Under the pieces are notes generated by a model. It searched no databases. It was not told the origin of the DNA and saw only the letters and a program-made list of their open reading frames with translations. DNA of 64,000 bases, taken from contig NZ_BLRL01000006.1 of the NCBI RefSeq assembly GCF_015082335.1, positions 163,933 through 227,932 of the forward strand. Reading direction: 5' to 3'. Made by a program: the position numbers and the translations under genes. Source of the DNA: Moritella sp. F3 (GTDB lineage Bacteria; Pseudomonadota; Gammaproteobacteria; Enterobacterales; Moritellaceae). Each line of letters starts with the position of its first letter. Within the stretch, counting starts at the first letter, position 1. Positions 44,256 through 52,373 of this stretch are shown piece by piece.

Positions 44256-44519
44256 TTAAAGCTTGCTAGTAAGAATCCATTCTACATGTTTGTCTCCAAC
44301 ATCCTTAGCAAGTTGCGGGGTTTTAATCAAAGAACGTTTAGTGAGATGTACATACTTAGTCATGTCTTTACCAAGTTTAGTATAACGAGCATTCTGCTTC
44401 GATTCATAGAACAGCGCAGCATTGAAACCTAAAGACAAAACTAAACTTACACCAGTAATAACTATAATTACCTTCTTAATCTTGAATTTAGTAATGAACC
44501 GTTTAATATCTTTTTTCAT
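44256..44519 (-). CDS. Small protein with one membrane segment
   Basis: 87 aa from the ATG at 44519, placed after the boundary motif (44526). Basic N-terminus, membrane segment VIIVITGVSLVLSLGFNAALF, periplasmic tail. Unknown. Confidence 0.6.
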   Translation of the reverse strand: MKKDIKRFITKFKIKKVIIVITGVSLVLSLGFNAALFYESKQNARYTKLGKDMTKYVHLTKRSLIKTPQLAKDVGDKHVEWILTSKL

Positions 44520-44539
44520 ACTATTTTCCGTGATAATGG

Positions 44540-44905
44540 TTATTGAAATCCAACCCATGAAGCTACCGCAAAGCTAAAAGTGGCTATCAGCCAACTTTTA
44601 AGCTCTGCTGGGTACACATTTTGGACCATAAATCTAGCTCGCACAGAAAAACCGAATCCCATTACAGCCCAAAACCAAAACCAGTCAGTCATAAAATAAA
44701 TATCTATGCTAAATGGTAAAAGTAATAAGCTAGATAATAAAAACCATCCAGATAAGCTAAATATGAAATTGATTTTCATAACACTTACAGGTTGTTCTCT
44801 AGCTTTAAATGGACTGTCTGCTTTCAGCTTATGCAAGAATGACTTATAAAAACAAGTCACAGAACATAAAAGTAAAAGAATAACTATTAGCATGGTTAAA
44901 TTCAT
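44540..44905 (-). CDS. Small membrane protein, four segments
   Basis: 121 aa with segments at about 3-20, 45-63, 68-88 and 102-120. The stop of the gene before it (TAG) directly touches its boundary motif CGGAAAAT. Unknown. Confidence 0.6.
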   Translation of the reverse strand: MNLTMLIVILLLLCSVTCFYKSFLHKLKADSPFKAREQPVSVMKINFIFSLSGWFLLSSLLLLPFSIDIYFMTDWFWFWAVMGFGFSVRARFMVQNVYPAELKSWLIATFSFAVASWVGFQ

Positions 44906-44919
44906 ATTTATATTTTCCG

Positions 44920-45105
44920 CTAATGTTTATGTAATTCGATTGGTTGAACTGAAACTGTGCCAATGTCGCAATGAAATTCAATTTCCTTGCCTTGATGTTG
45001 AGCAACTGCGCAAATAATTCTAGCCATGCAGGACAATGCTTCTTCAGTGCCTAGCTCGATAATTGCCTTAGCCATTTGCTCGCAGAATTTGCCATTATCT
45101 TTCAT
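44920..45105 (-). CDS. Small soluble protein, 61 aa
   Basis: Helical N-terminus with three Cys (FCEQMAKAI, ALSCMARIICAVAQH), then a strand. Ends KH, TAG, then the next boundary motif without a gap. Unknown. Confidence 0.5.
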   Translation of the reverse strand: MKDNGKFCEQMAKAIIELGTEEALSCMARIICAVAQHQGKEIEFHCDIGTVSVQPIELHKH

Positions 45106-45138
45106 AAATACTTTCCGTTGATTTAATTGCCTAACTTA

Positions 45139-45459
45139 CTAAACAAAAAAATGGGTTAGGCCCACGTAACTCATGGCAATAGTGCAAATACCTAATCCAC
45201 CCTGTTGACCACGACGAATTAATCCAAAAAATATACAGGTCGCTACGCTGAAAATTTTAAAGAACAGATCAACTGCAATATCACCATTATCATTAAACGC
45301 CCCTGGAACACTTTCAGCGCTAAGCGGTATTGGTGCAATCCAAAAGAAAATTACAAGTATTGAAAAAACAATAGGAATCATAAATAAGGCAACGAAGGCC
45401 ATTTTGAAATCCTCTGGCATTTGTTTAAAGTAACTTCTTGTTTGTGTAATCACATACAT
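45139..45459 (-). CDS. Small membrane protein, three segments
   Basis: 106 aa with segments at about 20-43, 62-80 and 86-105. Unknown. Confidence 0.6.
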   Translation of the reverse strand: MYVITQTRSYFKQMPEDFKMAFVALFMIPIVFSILVIFFWIAPIPLSAESVPGAFNDNGDIAVDLFFKIFSVATCIFFGLIRRGQQGGLGICTIAMSYVGLTHFFV

Positions 45460-45477
45460 ATGTTAATTTCCGATATA

Positions 45478-45870
45478 TTACGATTTATTTAATAGCACTG
45501 AATTAACGATGCTTTCAGCTTTATCAAAATGGCAACCATCATAGTGATCTTTATGTTCATTTATATAGCTGTTTCTACTCGCTTTAAGGTAGCCCCTACA
45601 CCAATCTGTTCTTTCTGTTCCCTCTGTATTTTCGGTGTATGGGCAAGAGTCGAAACATCCCATAAAATCATTAAACCCCAAACGTTCAGCATGACTTGAA
45701 AAAACAATCGTATTAAACTGAATTAAATCTAAAGAATTTAAGATTTCAGTCTTGTTACCATTTTCACAAGGGTATACAACATCAATGTGTTTCTTAATAA
45801 CTTCTATTGCATCAACAAAACGCTTATCATTATTATCATCATAATTTTCAATCACATGGTGCATTTTCAC
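45478..45870 (-). CDS. Hypothetical 130 aa protein, Cys/His-rich
   Basis: Soluble; GCFDSCPYTENTEG and DHYDGCHFDKAES could bind metal. Unknown. Confidence 0.55.
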   Translation of the reverse strand: MKMHHVIENYDDNNDKRFVDAIEVIKKHIDVVYPCENGNKTEILNSLDLIQFNTIVFSSHAERLGFNDFMGCFDSCPYTENTEGTERTDWCRGYLKASRNSYINEHKDHYDGCHFDKAESIVNSVLLNKS

Positions 45871-45917
45871 AGTCCTTAAATAATAATTATGTAAGTAGAA
45901 ACAATTTTCCGATAAGT

Positions 45918-46115
45918 TTAAGCATCTTTTACAGTCGCAGCATTTTTACTAGCAACCAGGAGAATACCAATGACAATAAACAGGTACATAACAACCTGTA
46001 AAAAAGAGAATGAACCATCTTCATTCTCAAGGTTATAAAACCCCAGTTCTTTTAACAAAATTATATTAGCGATCAGAGTGAGAATGCACACACCTGCCTT
46101 AAATTTATTTATCAT
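45918..46115 (-). CDS. Small membrane protein, two segments
   Basis: 65 aa, segments at about 7-25 and 37-55. Unknown. Confidence 0.55.
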   Translation of the reverse strand: MINKFKAGVCILTLIANIILLKELGFYNLENEDGSFSFLQVVMYLFIVIGILLVASKNAATVKDA

Positions 46116-46138
46116 TTACTGTCCTAAATTCCGTGATG

Positions 46139-46489
46139 TTATTTAATGATCTTAAAAGTAGCTCTACGTTGTTCGGCAAGCTCCGTTGAATCCATACGAG
46201 CTTTAGCTACTTTACCTACTAATACCTCGTTAGAATCTGTAATTATAAAGCCCTTGCTTGCCAAGTAATCCAAGCTATTCCTAAGTTCATTGTTCGTTAA
46301 ACCTATTGATGGTACATAATAGTGAGCAGAATAACCTTGAGCTGCAATTTCATCTAAATGCTTGTTGTATGCATAATCGTCTGCTTTCTGTTTTCTGTTT
46401 GCAGTCAGCTTTCGGTAAGCCATTTTAGCTAAATCCCAAACCATGATCCCAATCATCGCATAGATAGCAGCTTGCATAATTTCATTCAT
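46139..46489 (-). CDS. Cassette family E, copy 2 (intact)
   Basis: 116 aa from the ATG at 46489, just after CGGAAAATTCGAAA; a frame extending to 46513 would start inside the boundary. N-terminal membrane segment (QAAIYAMIGIMVWDLA), basic linker, then a winged-helix-like C-terminus (NELRNSLDYLASKGFIITDSNEVLVG). Paralogue of the broken gene at 39147. Confidence 0.6.
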   Translation of the reverse strand: MNEIMQAAIYAMIGIMVWDLAKMAYRKLTANRKQKADDYAYNKHLDEIAAQGYSAHYYVPSIGLTNNELRNSLDYLASKGFIITDSNEVLVGKVAKARMDSTELAEQRRATFKIIK

Positions 46490-46524
46490 TTTCGAATTTT
46501 CCGTGGTTAACAATCAGGCCGTAA

Positions 46525-46845
46525 TTATTCAGCCGACTGGCGTAATATTTTGGTTAGATGGTCAATTATAATGCCTTGCTCGTCACTTCTTAACTTTTCA
46601 GGTGCTTGCCCTTCAATAGCTGAATACAGCCGTTCATCGGGAGTTACATTCACTAGCATTAAGCGAAGTACTTCAGCTACTTGCTCTGAGTTAAGGTTGT
46701 ATGTTTCAATCTGATCTTGCAATTCAGTCATCATATAATGTGCGGCACCAGCAACATCATCAAGAGCGATATCATCTTTGAGCACCTTACGGCTAACCTG
46801 CTCACTAATTTCTAAATGGTTTGGTAATTTATTATTTCTTAACAT
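46525..46845 (-). CDS. Small helical protein
   Basis: 106 aa, acidic, all-helical. Unknown. Confidence 0.55.
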   Translation of the reverse strand: MLRNNKLPNHLEISEQVSRKVLKDDIALDDVAGAAHYMMTELQDQIETYNLNSEQVAEVLRLMLVNVTPDERLYSAIEGQAPEKLRSDEQGIIIDHLTKILRQSAE

Positions 46846-46867
46846 AATATTTTCCGATAATCTTTTG

Positions 46868-47215
46868 CTATTCGCTTAGATGTAATTCAAATGGCGGTTT
46901 TAACTGATTTACTTTCTCTCCTGTTATCGAGCTTTCCATAACAGATGAAGCAACAATTATTTTCTGTTCAGGTAGATCACCTTCTACTGAATCACAAACT
47001 TTTTTAATGGGTTTTAAAATGATTTCAGAAAGAGTTAATGAAGTTGCCTCAACTAAATAACCACACCCATTTTCGGATTTGAATAATGCAGAGCGTGGTT
47101 CGTCACCAATCCTAATGAGAATTGCATTTAGAAGGGTTGCACTTGTGGAGGATTCAGTTTCATTTGCCATTGTTGGCATAGCTAAAAACGCCAGTAAAAT
47201 AATCAATTTTTTCAT
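46868..47215 (-). CDS. Exported small protein
   Basis: 115 aa. Signal peptide KKLIILLAFLAMPTMANE; similar leader to the one at 49040 (ILAFLTMPLMANE), so the two cassettes share signal-peptide ancestry. Two Cys. Unknown. Confidence 0.6.
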   Translation of the reverse strand: MKKLIILLAFLAMPTMANETESSTSATLLNAILIRIGDEPRSALFKSENGCGYLVEATSLTLSEIILKPIKKVCDSVEGDLPEQKIIVASSVMESSITGEKVNQLKPPFELHLSE

Positions 47216-47231
47216 AAATCTCTAGAATCCG

Positions 47232-47612
47232 TCAAAGTTGGCCGTTAAAAATATAAAAAATAAACAAACAAATACATGATGAAAAAAATGATACTTTAGA
47301 TATGATGAATGCTCTTTTGGCCGAATCATAATCAGGTGTAGACGAAAAATGGTATATTTCGGTTTCACTAATCTCTCCATCACCTACCACTTCCCTTTGG
47401 GTGTTACTACTAGCTCTAAAGGTTGTTTTGTACCGTGTATTATTTTCAGACAAGGTTTTGAGTGAAAAACTAACCATAAACCACAAGACAATTTCAACTA
47501 ACTTTATATCTTGTAACATTGTGATATAGGCATTCACGGTGGCATCAATACCTGCAGTTATAATTACTTTGATTGTTCCCATAAAAAGAACAAGGATTAC
47601 AATACCAAACAT
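47232..47612 (-). CDS. Small membrane protein
   Basis: 126 aa; segments at about 4-22, 40-55 and 100-122. Unknown. Confidence 0.55.
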   Translation of the reverse strand: MFGIVILVLFMGTIKVIITAGIDATVNAYITMLQDIKLVEIVLWFMVSFSLKTLSENNTRYKTTFRASSNTQREVVGDGEISETEIYHFSSTPDYDSAKRAFIISKVSFFSSCICLFIFYIFNGQL

Positions 47613-47671
47613 TATTTCCCCTTTTTCGATAATTACTACATGTAGTGTTAGTGATAATTTCCGTTAATTAG

Positions 47672-47878
47672 TTAACTATCAGTTCCACAAGACCTGATTC
47701 CAAGACATACCTCGATCATCAATGCCTGACCAAAGTTTAACCCCGATAAATCTTCGTCACTGAACAGGGTTGATAATCTAACATTCGAAGCTACTAAATC
47801 CCGATAATGCTTTTCGTTAACTGGTTGCACTACTAAAATTAAAAAGCTTAATGCGGCCAATAAAAATGCTATCTTCAT
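47672..47878 (-). CDS. Exported or anchored 68 aa protein
   Basis: Segment KIAFLLAALSFLILVV at the N-terminus; two Cys near the end. Unknown. Confidence 0.5.
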   Translation of the reverse strand: MKIAFLLAALSFLILVVQPVNEKHYRDLVASNVRLSTLFSDEDLSGLNFGQALMIEVCLGIRSCGTDS

Positions 47879-47912
47879 TCTAAATCCCCATCAATGTGAA
47901 AACTAATTTCCG

Positions 47913-48344
47913 TTATTTTCCATGTAGTGGGTCTGCGCCCTCAAAAACTCCCATTGGTGCCTCGGGCCACTCTTCACGGCACGCGTCGAAGTTGCCTTCA
48001 TTCCAGCATCTAAGAAAATCTAATCCGCAATCAGTTTCCAGTGCAAACTGAATTGCAGCAGTTGAAGCATCATTGTTATTAGAAAGGGCGTAAACCGCAG
48101 CCTGGGCATCTTGCTCAGTATTAGCGAAATTAATTGACAGTACATAGTTTTCAGCAGAAATCGGTACACTAAAAGCCATTTGCGCCACAATGCCTGAAAG
48201 AGCAGGATCAGCACTCATATCCTTAATTAAGCTGTCGATGTGCTGTTTTACTGCGTTAGAATCAAATTCAATTTTAGGTGTTGAACTATCCATGCGATCT
48301 ATTGCCTGGTTAAGTGCATGTTCTAATTTCATATTTACAGCCAT
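47913..48344 (-). CDS. Hypothetical acidic 143 aa protein
   Basis: Soluble; ALNQAIDRMDSSTPKIEFDSN and a CWNEGNFDACREEWPEAP block. Boundary motif altered (AATTTACG). Unknown. Confidence 0.55.
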   Translation of the reverse strand: MAVNMKLEHALNQAIDRMDSSTPKIEFDSNAVKQHIDSLIKDMSADPALSGIVAQMAFSVPISAENYVLSINFANTEQDAQAAVYALSNNNDASTAAIQFALETDCGLDFLRCWNEGNFDACREEWPEAPMGVFEGADPLHGK

Positions 48345-48372
48345 TATTGTTCCTTAATATTTAAATTTACGT

Positions 48373-48708
48373 TTAATCGTGATCAAAACCAAGATCATCA
48401 TCAGATTTAGAGTCGTGATCTTCAAATTCATCAAAAAACCAACCCAACCCTATGCTTTCGTAATGCTCTGACTTTGTGGGCCAAAAACCCTTATCATTAA
48501 ATTTATCAATTGCCAGTCTAAAAATCTGAAACTCATTCAGACCATTTGTTTCCTTTGAATTCATAAAAATAGGTTTAGGAACAGATCTACCAACCGCAAC
48601 CCGCACAGGACAATCGGGATCAATAGTGTTATAAGAAACCGAGTGAGTTTGACCTTCAAGAAGTATTGTATTTCTAGCGATCTCTTTTTTTATTAACTGC
48701 TGTTCCAT
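48373..48708 (-). CDS. Hypothetical 111 aa protein
   Basis: From the ATG at 48708, the first after the boundary motif; the frame extends to 48804 into the neighbouring cassette. Acidic, His-rich tail (FDEFEDHDSKSDDDLGFDHD). Unknown. Confidence 0.55.
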   Translation of the reverse strand: MEQQLIKKEIARNTILLEGQTHSVSYNTIDPDCPVRVAVGRSVPKPIFMNSKETNGLNEFQIFRLAIDKFNDKGFWPTKSEHYESIGLGWFFDEFEDHDSKSDDDLGFDHD

Positions 48709-48725
48709 ACAAATTACTTCTGTGT

Positions 48726-49037
48726 ACTTTCCGTGATAGTTAGTGATTATTTCACTTGCTATGTCTGCTTGGGTGATTACGACTACTTTCAATATACGCT
48801 GCAATCCAAGACCAGATAGTTACAACTCCAAATATTAATAGAAGTGATCCAAAAACAGCAACAGCTCTCATAATTGATATTTCAATTGATGTAGATTGTT
48901 CATTTCGAAGGGTTATACAGCCCATCATAAGAACCCCGATAATTAAAGATGATAACCCCAATGTAGGTAAGTTAGTCATATGAAACTTTTTCATTACTCG
49001 TCCTTTTTTTATTAATCCTTTAGTGAATACTTTCCGA
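48726..49037 (-). repeat. Duplicated cassette, copy 1
   Basis: 312 bp block identical to 50359-50670. Both ends lie in the boundary motif: ACTTTCCGTGATAG on one side, ACTTTCCGA on the other; the flanks differ immediately outside. The block holds one gene (48752-48994). Confidence 0.9.
48752..48994 (-). CDS. Small membrane protein of the duplicated cassette, copy 1
   Basis: 80 aa with two segments (about 10-28, LPTLGLSSLIIGVLMMGCI; about 43-65, AVAVFGSLLLIFGVVTIWSW). Identical to the protein at 50385. Confidence 0.65.
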   Translation of the reverse strand: MKKFHMTNLPTLGLSSLIIGVLMMGCITLRNEQSTSIEISIMRAVAVFGSLLLIFGVVTIWSWIAAYIESSRNHPSRHSK

Positions 49038-49039
49038 GG

Positions 49040-49327
49040 TTAAAAGTGATAACGTAATTTGAAGTCAGCAATACGCTGTAACTGAGTATCAAAACCTTTT
49101 TCTTGGCTAAATGCATCAGTTAGATCGTTAAGTGTATTTAGGCATTCACTGCTATTAGCAATGCGTGTTATTTCACCGTCCGTTTGCTTCAAGCAATTTG
49201 CGTTAATTTGCATCTCAAGCAAAGCGTCAAGAATAGATTTGCTAGCTGATATTGCACTATTGTTGACAGTTTCGTTTGCCATTAAAGGCATTGTTAAAAA
49301 AGCTAGAATAAAAATTATTTTTCTCAT
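49040..49327 (-). CDS. Exported small protein
   Basis: 95 aa with a signal peptide ending LMANE; mature helical part with two Cys (NANCLKQ, SSECLN). Related leader to 46868. Unknown. Confidence 0.6.
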   Translation of the reverse strand: MRKIIFILAFLTMPLMANETVNNSAISASKSILDALLEMQINANCLKQTDGEITRIANSSECLNTLNDLTDAFSQEKGFDTQLQRIADFKLRYHF

Positions 49328-49355
49328 GACTTTCCCTTATTGTCATAAATTCCGC

Positions 49356-49580
49356 TTAACTTGTAATGATTAAAACAATACCAATAAAAGCTATAATAAT
49401 TGATGTGATCAGTGCATTTTTTTTGGGTGTACTTACAATGTCAAATTCTTTCCATTCCCAACGCTTATCATCAAAAAGATCAAACTTAACACCGGCCAGT
49501 ATTAAAGCGGCCACAACTAAAGTAAATAACCCGAATACATGTTTTATTGTGGACATATTTTCTATAATATTTTGTGCCAT
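49356..49580 (-). CDS. Small membrane protein, two segments
   Basis: 74 aa, segments at about 13-30 and 53-72. Unknown. Confidence 0.55.
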   Translation of the reverse strand: MAQNIIENMSTIKHVFGLFTLVVAALILAGVKFDLFDDKRWEWKEFDIVSTPKKNALITSIIIAFIGIVLIITS

Positions 49581-49633
49581 TTTTTAAATTCCGATAAGAT
49601 TAATGTTTGTGGCCGACACTGATAGCCGTAAAT

Positions 49634-49873
49634 TTAATTCAGATATAATAGCCAAGCTTTATCCTCAATCTGATCTTGAATTTCATTTTCCTTATATTGA
49701 TCAGAATTGCTGTCAGTTATGCCTACCAAATCATTCCAGCCTTTCCACTCACCAGATATGCGGAATATAAACTCAGGATGCTTTGGCAGATCACCATTGA
49801 ACTCCTGACCTGAAGAACGCCAGTTATTTAACGTTTCTTGAACTTTGTTATCTTCTTTAGACATTTTCGCCAT
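49634..49873 (-). CDS. Small acidic soluble protein
   Basis: 79 aa; begins KMSKEDNKVQETLNNWRSSGQ. Unknown. Confidence 0.5.
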   Translation of the reverse strand: MAKMSKEDNKVQETLNNWRSSGQEFNGDLPKHPEFIFRISGEWKGWNDLVGITDSNSDQYKENEIQDQIEDKAWLLYLN

Positions 49874-49889
49874 AATTTTATTTTCCGAG

Positions 49890-50300
49890 TTAATGAGGTG
49901 TGCGTAATGAGGTCACTACATACTGATTACCATTTGATGACTCTGTCACTTCTAGCTTGTGGCCTTTTGACGTTTCAAGAACAGCTCTTTCACCTTCGAA
50001 ATTGCCGAGTTTATAATGAATACGACTTGATAAAGTAACACCAACAATACCCTGTTCCCAATCATCAATATGTTCTATCTCGTTAAGAGGCTTTGGTGTC
50101 ACAACCAATTCTGGATAAACACATGTTGCAACATTCGGAGATATAGAATTAATAATCATTGCAGATTTCAGAGACTCAGCGGTAATGGGCTCTATTCGTT
50201 GCTCAACCTGCATTTGTAGGCACTGCTCTTCTGTGAAATTTTGAGCGTTAACAGAAAAAGCGCTTGCTGTAATTAAACCTAAAATAAGTGTTTTATTCAT
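49890..50300 (-). CDS. Exported small protein
   Basis: 136 aa. Signal peptide (about 1-19, ending VNAQ); mature part with two Cys and strand-rich C-terminus (GERAVLETSKGHKLEVTES). Unknown. Confidence 0.6.
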   Translation of the reverse strand: MNKTLILGLITASAFSVNAQNFTEEQCLQMQVEQRIEPITAESLKSAMIINSISPNVATCVYPELVVTPKPLNEIEHIDDWEQGIVGVTLSSRIHYKLGNFEGERAVLETSKGHKLEVTESSNGNQYVVTSLRTPH

Positions 50301-50358
50301 ATTTAACTTTATTCCTTTAAGTTGTTGAATTTAGCACTGTGGCTATTCTTAAAATGTA

Positions 50359-50670
50359 ACTTTCCGTGATAGTTAGTGATTATTTCACTTGCTATGTCTG
50401 CTTGGGTGATTACGACTACTTTCAATATACGCTGCAATCCAAGACCAGATAGTTACAACTCCAAATATTAATAGAAGTGATCCAAAAACAGCAACAGCTC
50501 TCATAATTGATATTTCAATTGATGTAGATTGTTCATTTCGAAGGGTTATACAGCCCATCATAAGAACCCCGATAATTAAAGATGATAACCCCAATGTAGG
50601 TAAGTTAGTCATATGAAACTTTTTCATTACTCGTCCTTTTTTTATTAATCCTTTAGTGAATACTTTCCGA
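50359..50670 (-). repeat. Duplicated cassette, copy 2
   Basis: Identical to 48726-49037 over 312 bp. Shows that a complete unit from motif to motif has been copied to a second place. Confidence 0.9.
50385..50627 (-). CDS. Small membrane protein of the duplicated cassette, copy 2
   Basis: 80 aa, identical to the protein at 48752. The longer frame to 50690 runs across the boundary and is not used. Confidence 0.65.
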   Translation of the reverse strand: MKKFHMTNLPTLGLSSLIIGVLMMGCITLRNEQSTSIEISIMRAVAVFGSLLLIFGVVTIWSWIAAYIESSRNHPSRHSK

Positions 50671-50673
50671 TGT

Positions 50674-50931
50674 TTAGTTGCTTTGATCAATTGCGGACAA
50701 CAAAGCTTCGATTTCTGTCACTGTTTCAGCAACGTAATACTCTGTTTGCATTTTGTAAATTCTATCGTCATCACCAAGAAAGCCATTAATAACCGCTTTT
50801 AATCGAATATGACTGCCTTGCATCATATGGTTATTAAACCCCTCTACAGCTTCAATGCGAAGGGGATCTAACAGAACGGGGCCAATTGGCCTGTTTGTAA
50901 TATCTTAAATTCTATTTAATCTAATAAGCAT
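50674..50931 (-). pseudogene. Cassette gene with an early in-frame stop
   Basis: ATG after CGGAAAATAAAATT, eight codons (MLIRLNRI), TAA at 50905-50907, then an open frame of 76 codons (DITNRPIGPVLLDPLRIEAVEG ... ALLSAIDQSN) to the next boundary. A nonsense mutation in an otherwise intact cassette; restart at a later ATG-ATG (MMQGSH) is possible. Confidence 0.6.
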
Positions 50932-50949
50932 AATTTTATTTTCCGATGT

Positions 50950-51132
50950 TTATTGAGCGTCTTTTTCTTTATGCTTACTTTCAACCTTTTCACCAAGGTG
51001 TAAACCTGAAAAAATAACCATACCTAAAAAAAAGAATGAAGCATTCATACTAGAACCAAAAAGAGCATCGACAGCGATCAACGCTGCAAATAAAAGTGCG
51101 AACACTCCGTAAACAGTCTGCTTTGTTTTCAT
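50950..51132 (-). CDS. Small membrane protein, two segments
   Basis: 60 aa with two segments (about 5-22 and 28-45) and a charged tail. Unknown. Confidence 0.5.
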   Translation of the reverse strand: MKTKQTVYGVFALLFAALIAVDALFGSSMNASFFFLGMVIFSGLHLGEKVESKHKEKDAQ

Positions 51133-51163
51133 TTAACTATATCCATTTTGGTGAGAATTTCCG

Positions 51164-51793
51164 TTAAGTTTCGGTGAATTTACTTATTTCATTGCGTTTA
51201 CTCTGATATACATCTACCGACGTACAAACTGGCAATATCAAGGTGGTAGCGGCTTCTCCAAAATAGCCTTTACCAATTTCAGCAAATTGCTCTAACTCGT
51301 AATCAGAAAATGATTTATTCGTATCATCATAACTTTGCTCATAAACAACAAAAGGGATAGCGTAGGGTTGGGCGCAGTTTTCATAATTGGAGTTAATGGC
51401 CTTAGCTACATCCATAAATTCAACGTCTGGTGACACGCAATCCATCACTATTGGTCTAACCCGAGATGAGCATGTATCTATTTGTCCACCGCCATGAGCA
51501 TGATATTTACTTGCCAAATCTGAGAAGAATCCTTGTAAAGGCAACTTCGGATCGAAGACTTCACCCGCACCAAGACAGACATTGCTAAGGTATAGTGATG
51601 CTGATTCGGACCAATAGTCTAATTCGATACCCAGCGAATATATTTCAATAGCCAACATTGTTAACGATTCTCGCGTATAAGGTCCTCTCGGATCTACGGC
51701 GGGGGCGTTGCTATATTGTGGGTCAGCATCATCTTCTATAACTAGATTAAACAGGTAGCTGCCATGACATGTTTGATTGAATGATTTAGTCAT
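51164..51793 (-). CDS. Hypothetical 209 aa protein, third gene of the recombinase-fold operon
   Basis: Soluble; Cys-containing (TCHGSYLF, SNVCLGAG, DTCSSRVR, MDCVSP, ENCAQP). Begins 16 bp after the winged-helix gene, with ACGGATAAT before its start, so it may already be the first cassette of the array. Its stop TAA is directly followed by CGGAAATT. Function unknown. Confidence 0.55.
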   Translation of the reverse strand: MTKSFNQTCHGSYLFNLVIEDDADPQYSNAPAVDPRGPYTRESLTMLAIEIYSLGIELDYWSESASLYLSNVCLGAGEVFDPKLPLQGFFSDLASKYHAHGGGQIDTCSSRVRPIVMDCVSPDVEFMDVAKAINSNYENCAQPYAIPFVVYEQSYDDTNKSFSDYELEQFAEIGKGYFGEAATTLILPVCTSVDVYQSKRNEISKFTET

Positions 51794-51809
51794 CTTTTCT
51801 ATTATCCGT

Positions 51810-52373
51810 TCAGTGAATACATGTCCAATTTAAACATTTCTTTAAATGCTTATTTTGAGGGAAGTATTTGGCACGATAAGTGAAGTTTTGGTACGTTGTA
51901 GAATACGGAGTCTCTAGGTGACATAGAACTACAACAATGTCTTCTCCAATTAGGCTGGCTTCTACGAAGTTTTCACGACTAATCGTTGCAAGTGGTGTAA
52001 GCCCATCATTCGAAACGATTACGTGTAAGTTTGTGTGTTTTTGACCAAGCATTTTTTGTCCTTTGATTAAATCAGTAACTTTTACATGACTCAATCTTAG
52101 CACATCAGTGATGTGCTGCAAATGGTTTTCTATCCAGTTTTTCTCAATCGCTCCCCAGGAGTCAATTGAATAACTTTTATTGGTAGTTCCTCCACTATCA
52201 ACACACTCTATATCCAAGTCTCCTAGAGCCTTGATGACAGCTTGTAATGTTCGTTTAGGCATGCCAGTAACGTTTTCTAGCAAAGAAGGTGTATTAACCC
52301 CTCCGTCAATTAGGTAAGCGACTAAAAGCCTGCGGTAATAACTCGTTTTCGTTTTACTATGTTCTTCAATCAT
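51810..52373 (-). CDS. Winged-helix DNA-binding protein next to the recombinase-fold gene
   Basis: 187 aa. N-terminal winged helix (YYRRLLVAYLIDGGVNTPSL, then MPKRTLQAVIKALGDLDIECV), a linker with SYSIDSWGAI, and an unrecognised C-terminal half (LHVIVSNDGLTPLATISREN). Its start overlaps the stop of the gene before it by 1 bp, so the two are co-translated. Probably a regulator or an accessory factor of recombination. Confidence 0.65.
   Translation of the reverse strand: MIEEHSKTKTSYYRRLLVAYLIDGGVNTPSLLENVTGMPKRTLQAVIKALGDLDIECVDSGGTTNKSYSIDSWGAIEKNWIENHLQHITDVLRLSHVKVTDLIKGQKMLGQKHTNLHVIVSNDGLTPLATISRENFVEASLIGEDIVVVLCHLETPYSTTYQNFTYRAKYFPQNKHLKKCLNWTCIH

Larger units (their letters stand above)
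36453..51809 (-). repeat. Cassette array with a shared boundary motif
   Basis: About 40 short genes, all on the minus strand, with boundary motif CGGAAAAT or a close variant (plus-strand reading ATTTTCCG) between nearly each stop and the next start. TTCCG cores lie at 37070, 37378, 38354, 40065, 40377, 40750, 41610, 41955, 42333, 43379, 44154, 44526, 44915 and onward to 51132 and 51793. A separate ribosome site often follows. A 312 bp cassette (48726-49037) recurs at 50359-50670 with both ends in ACTTTCCG. Confidence 0.7.

Noticed and set aside
45125..45160. GCCTAAC ... GTTAGGC resembling integron attC ends
   Set aside because: The spacing is about 20 bp, part of it is coding sequence, and no other cassette junction has such ends; no integron integrase is present.
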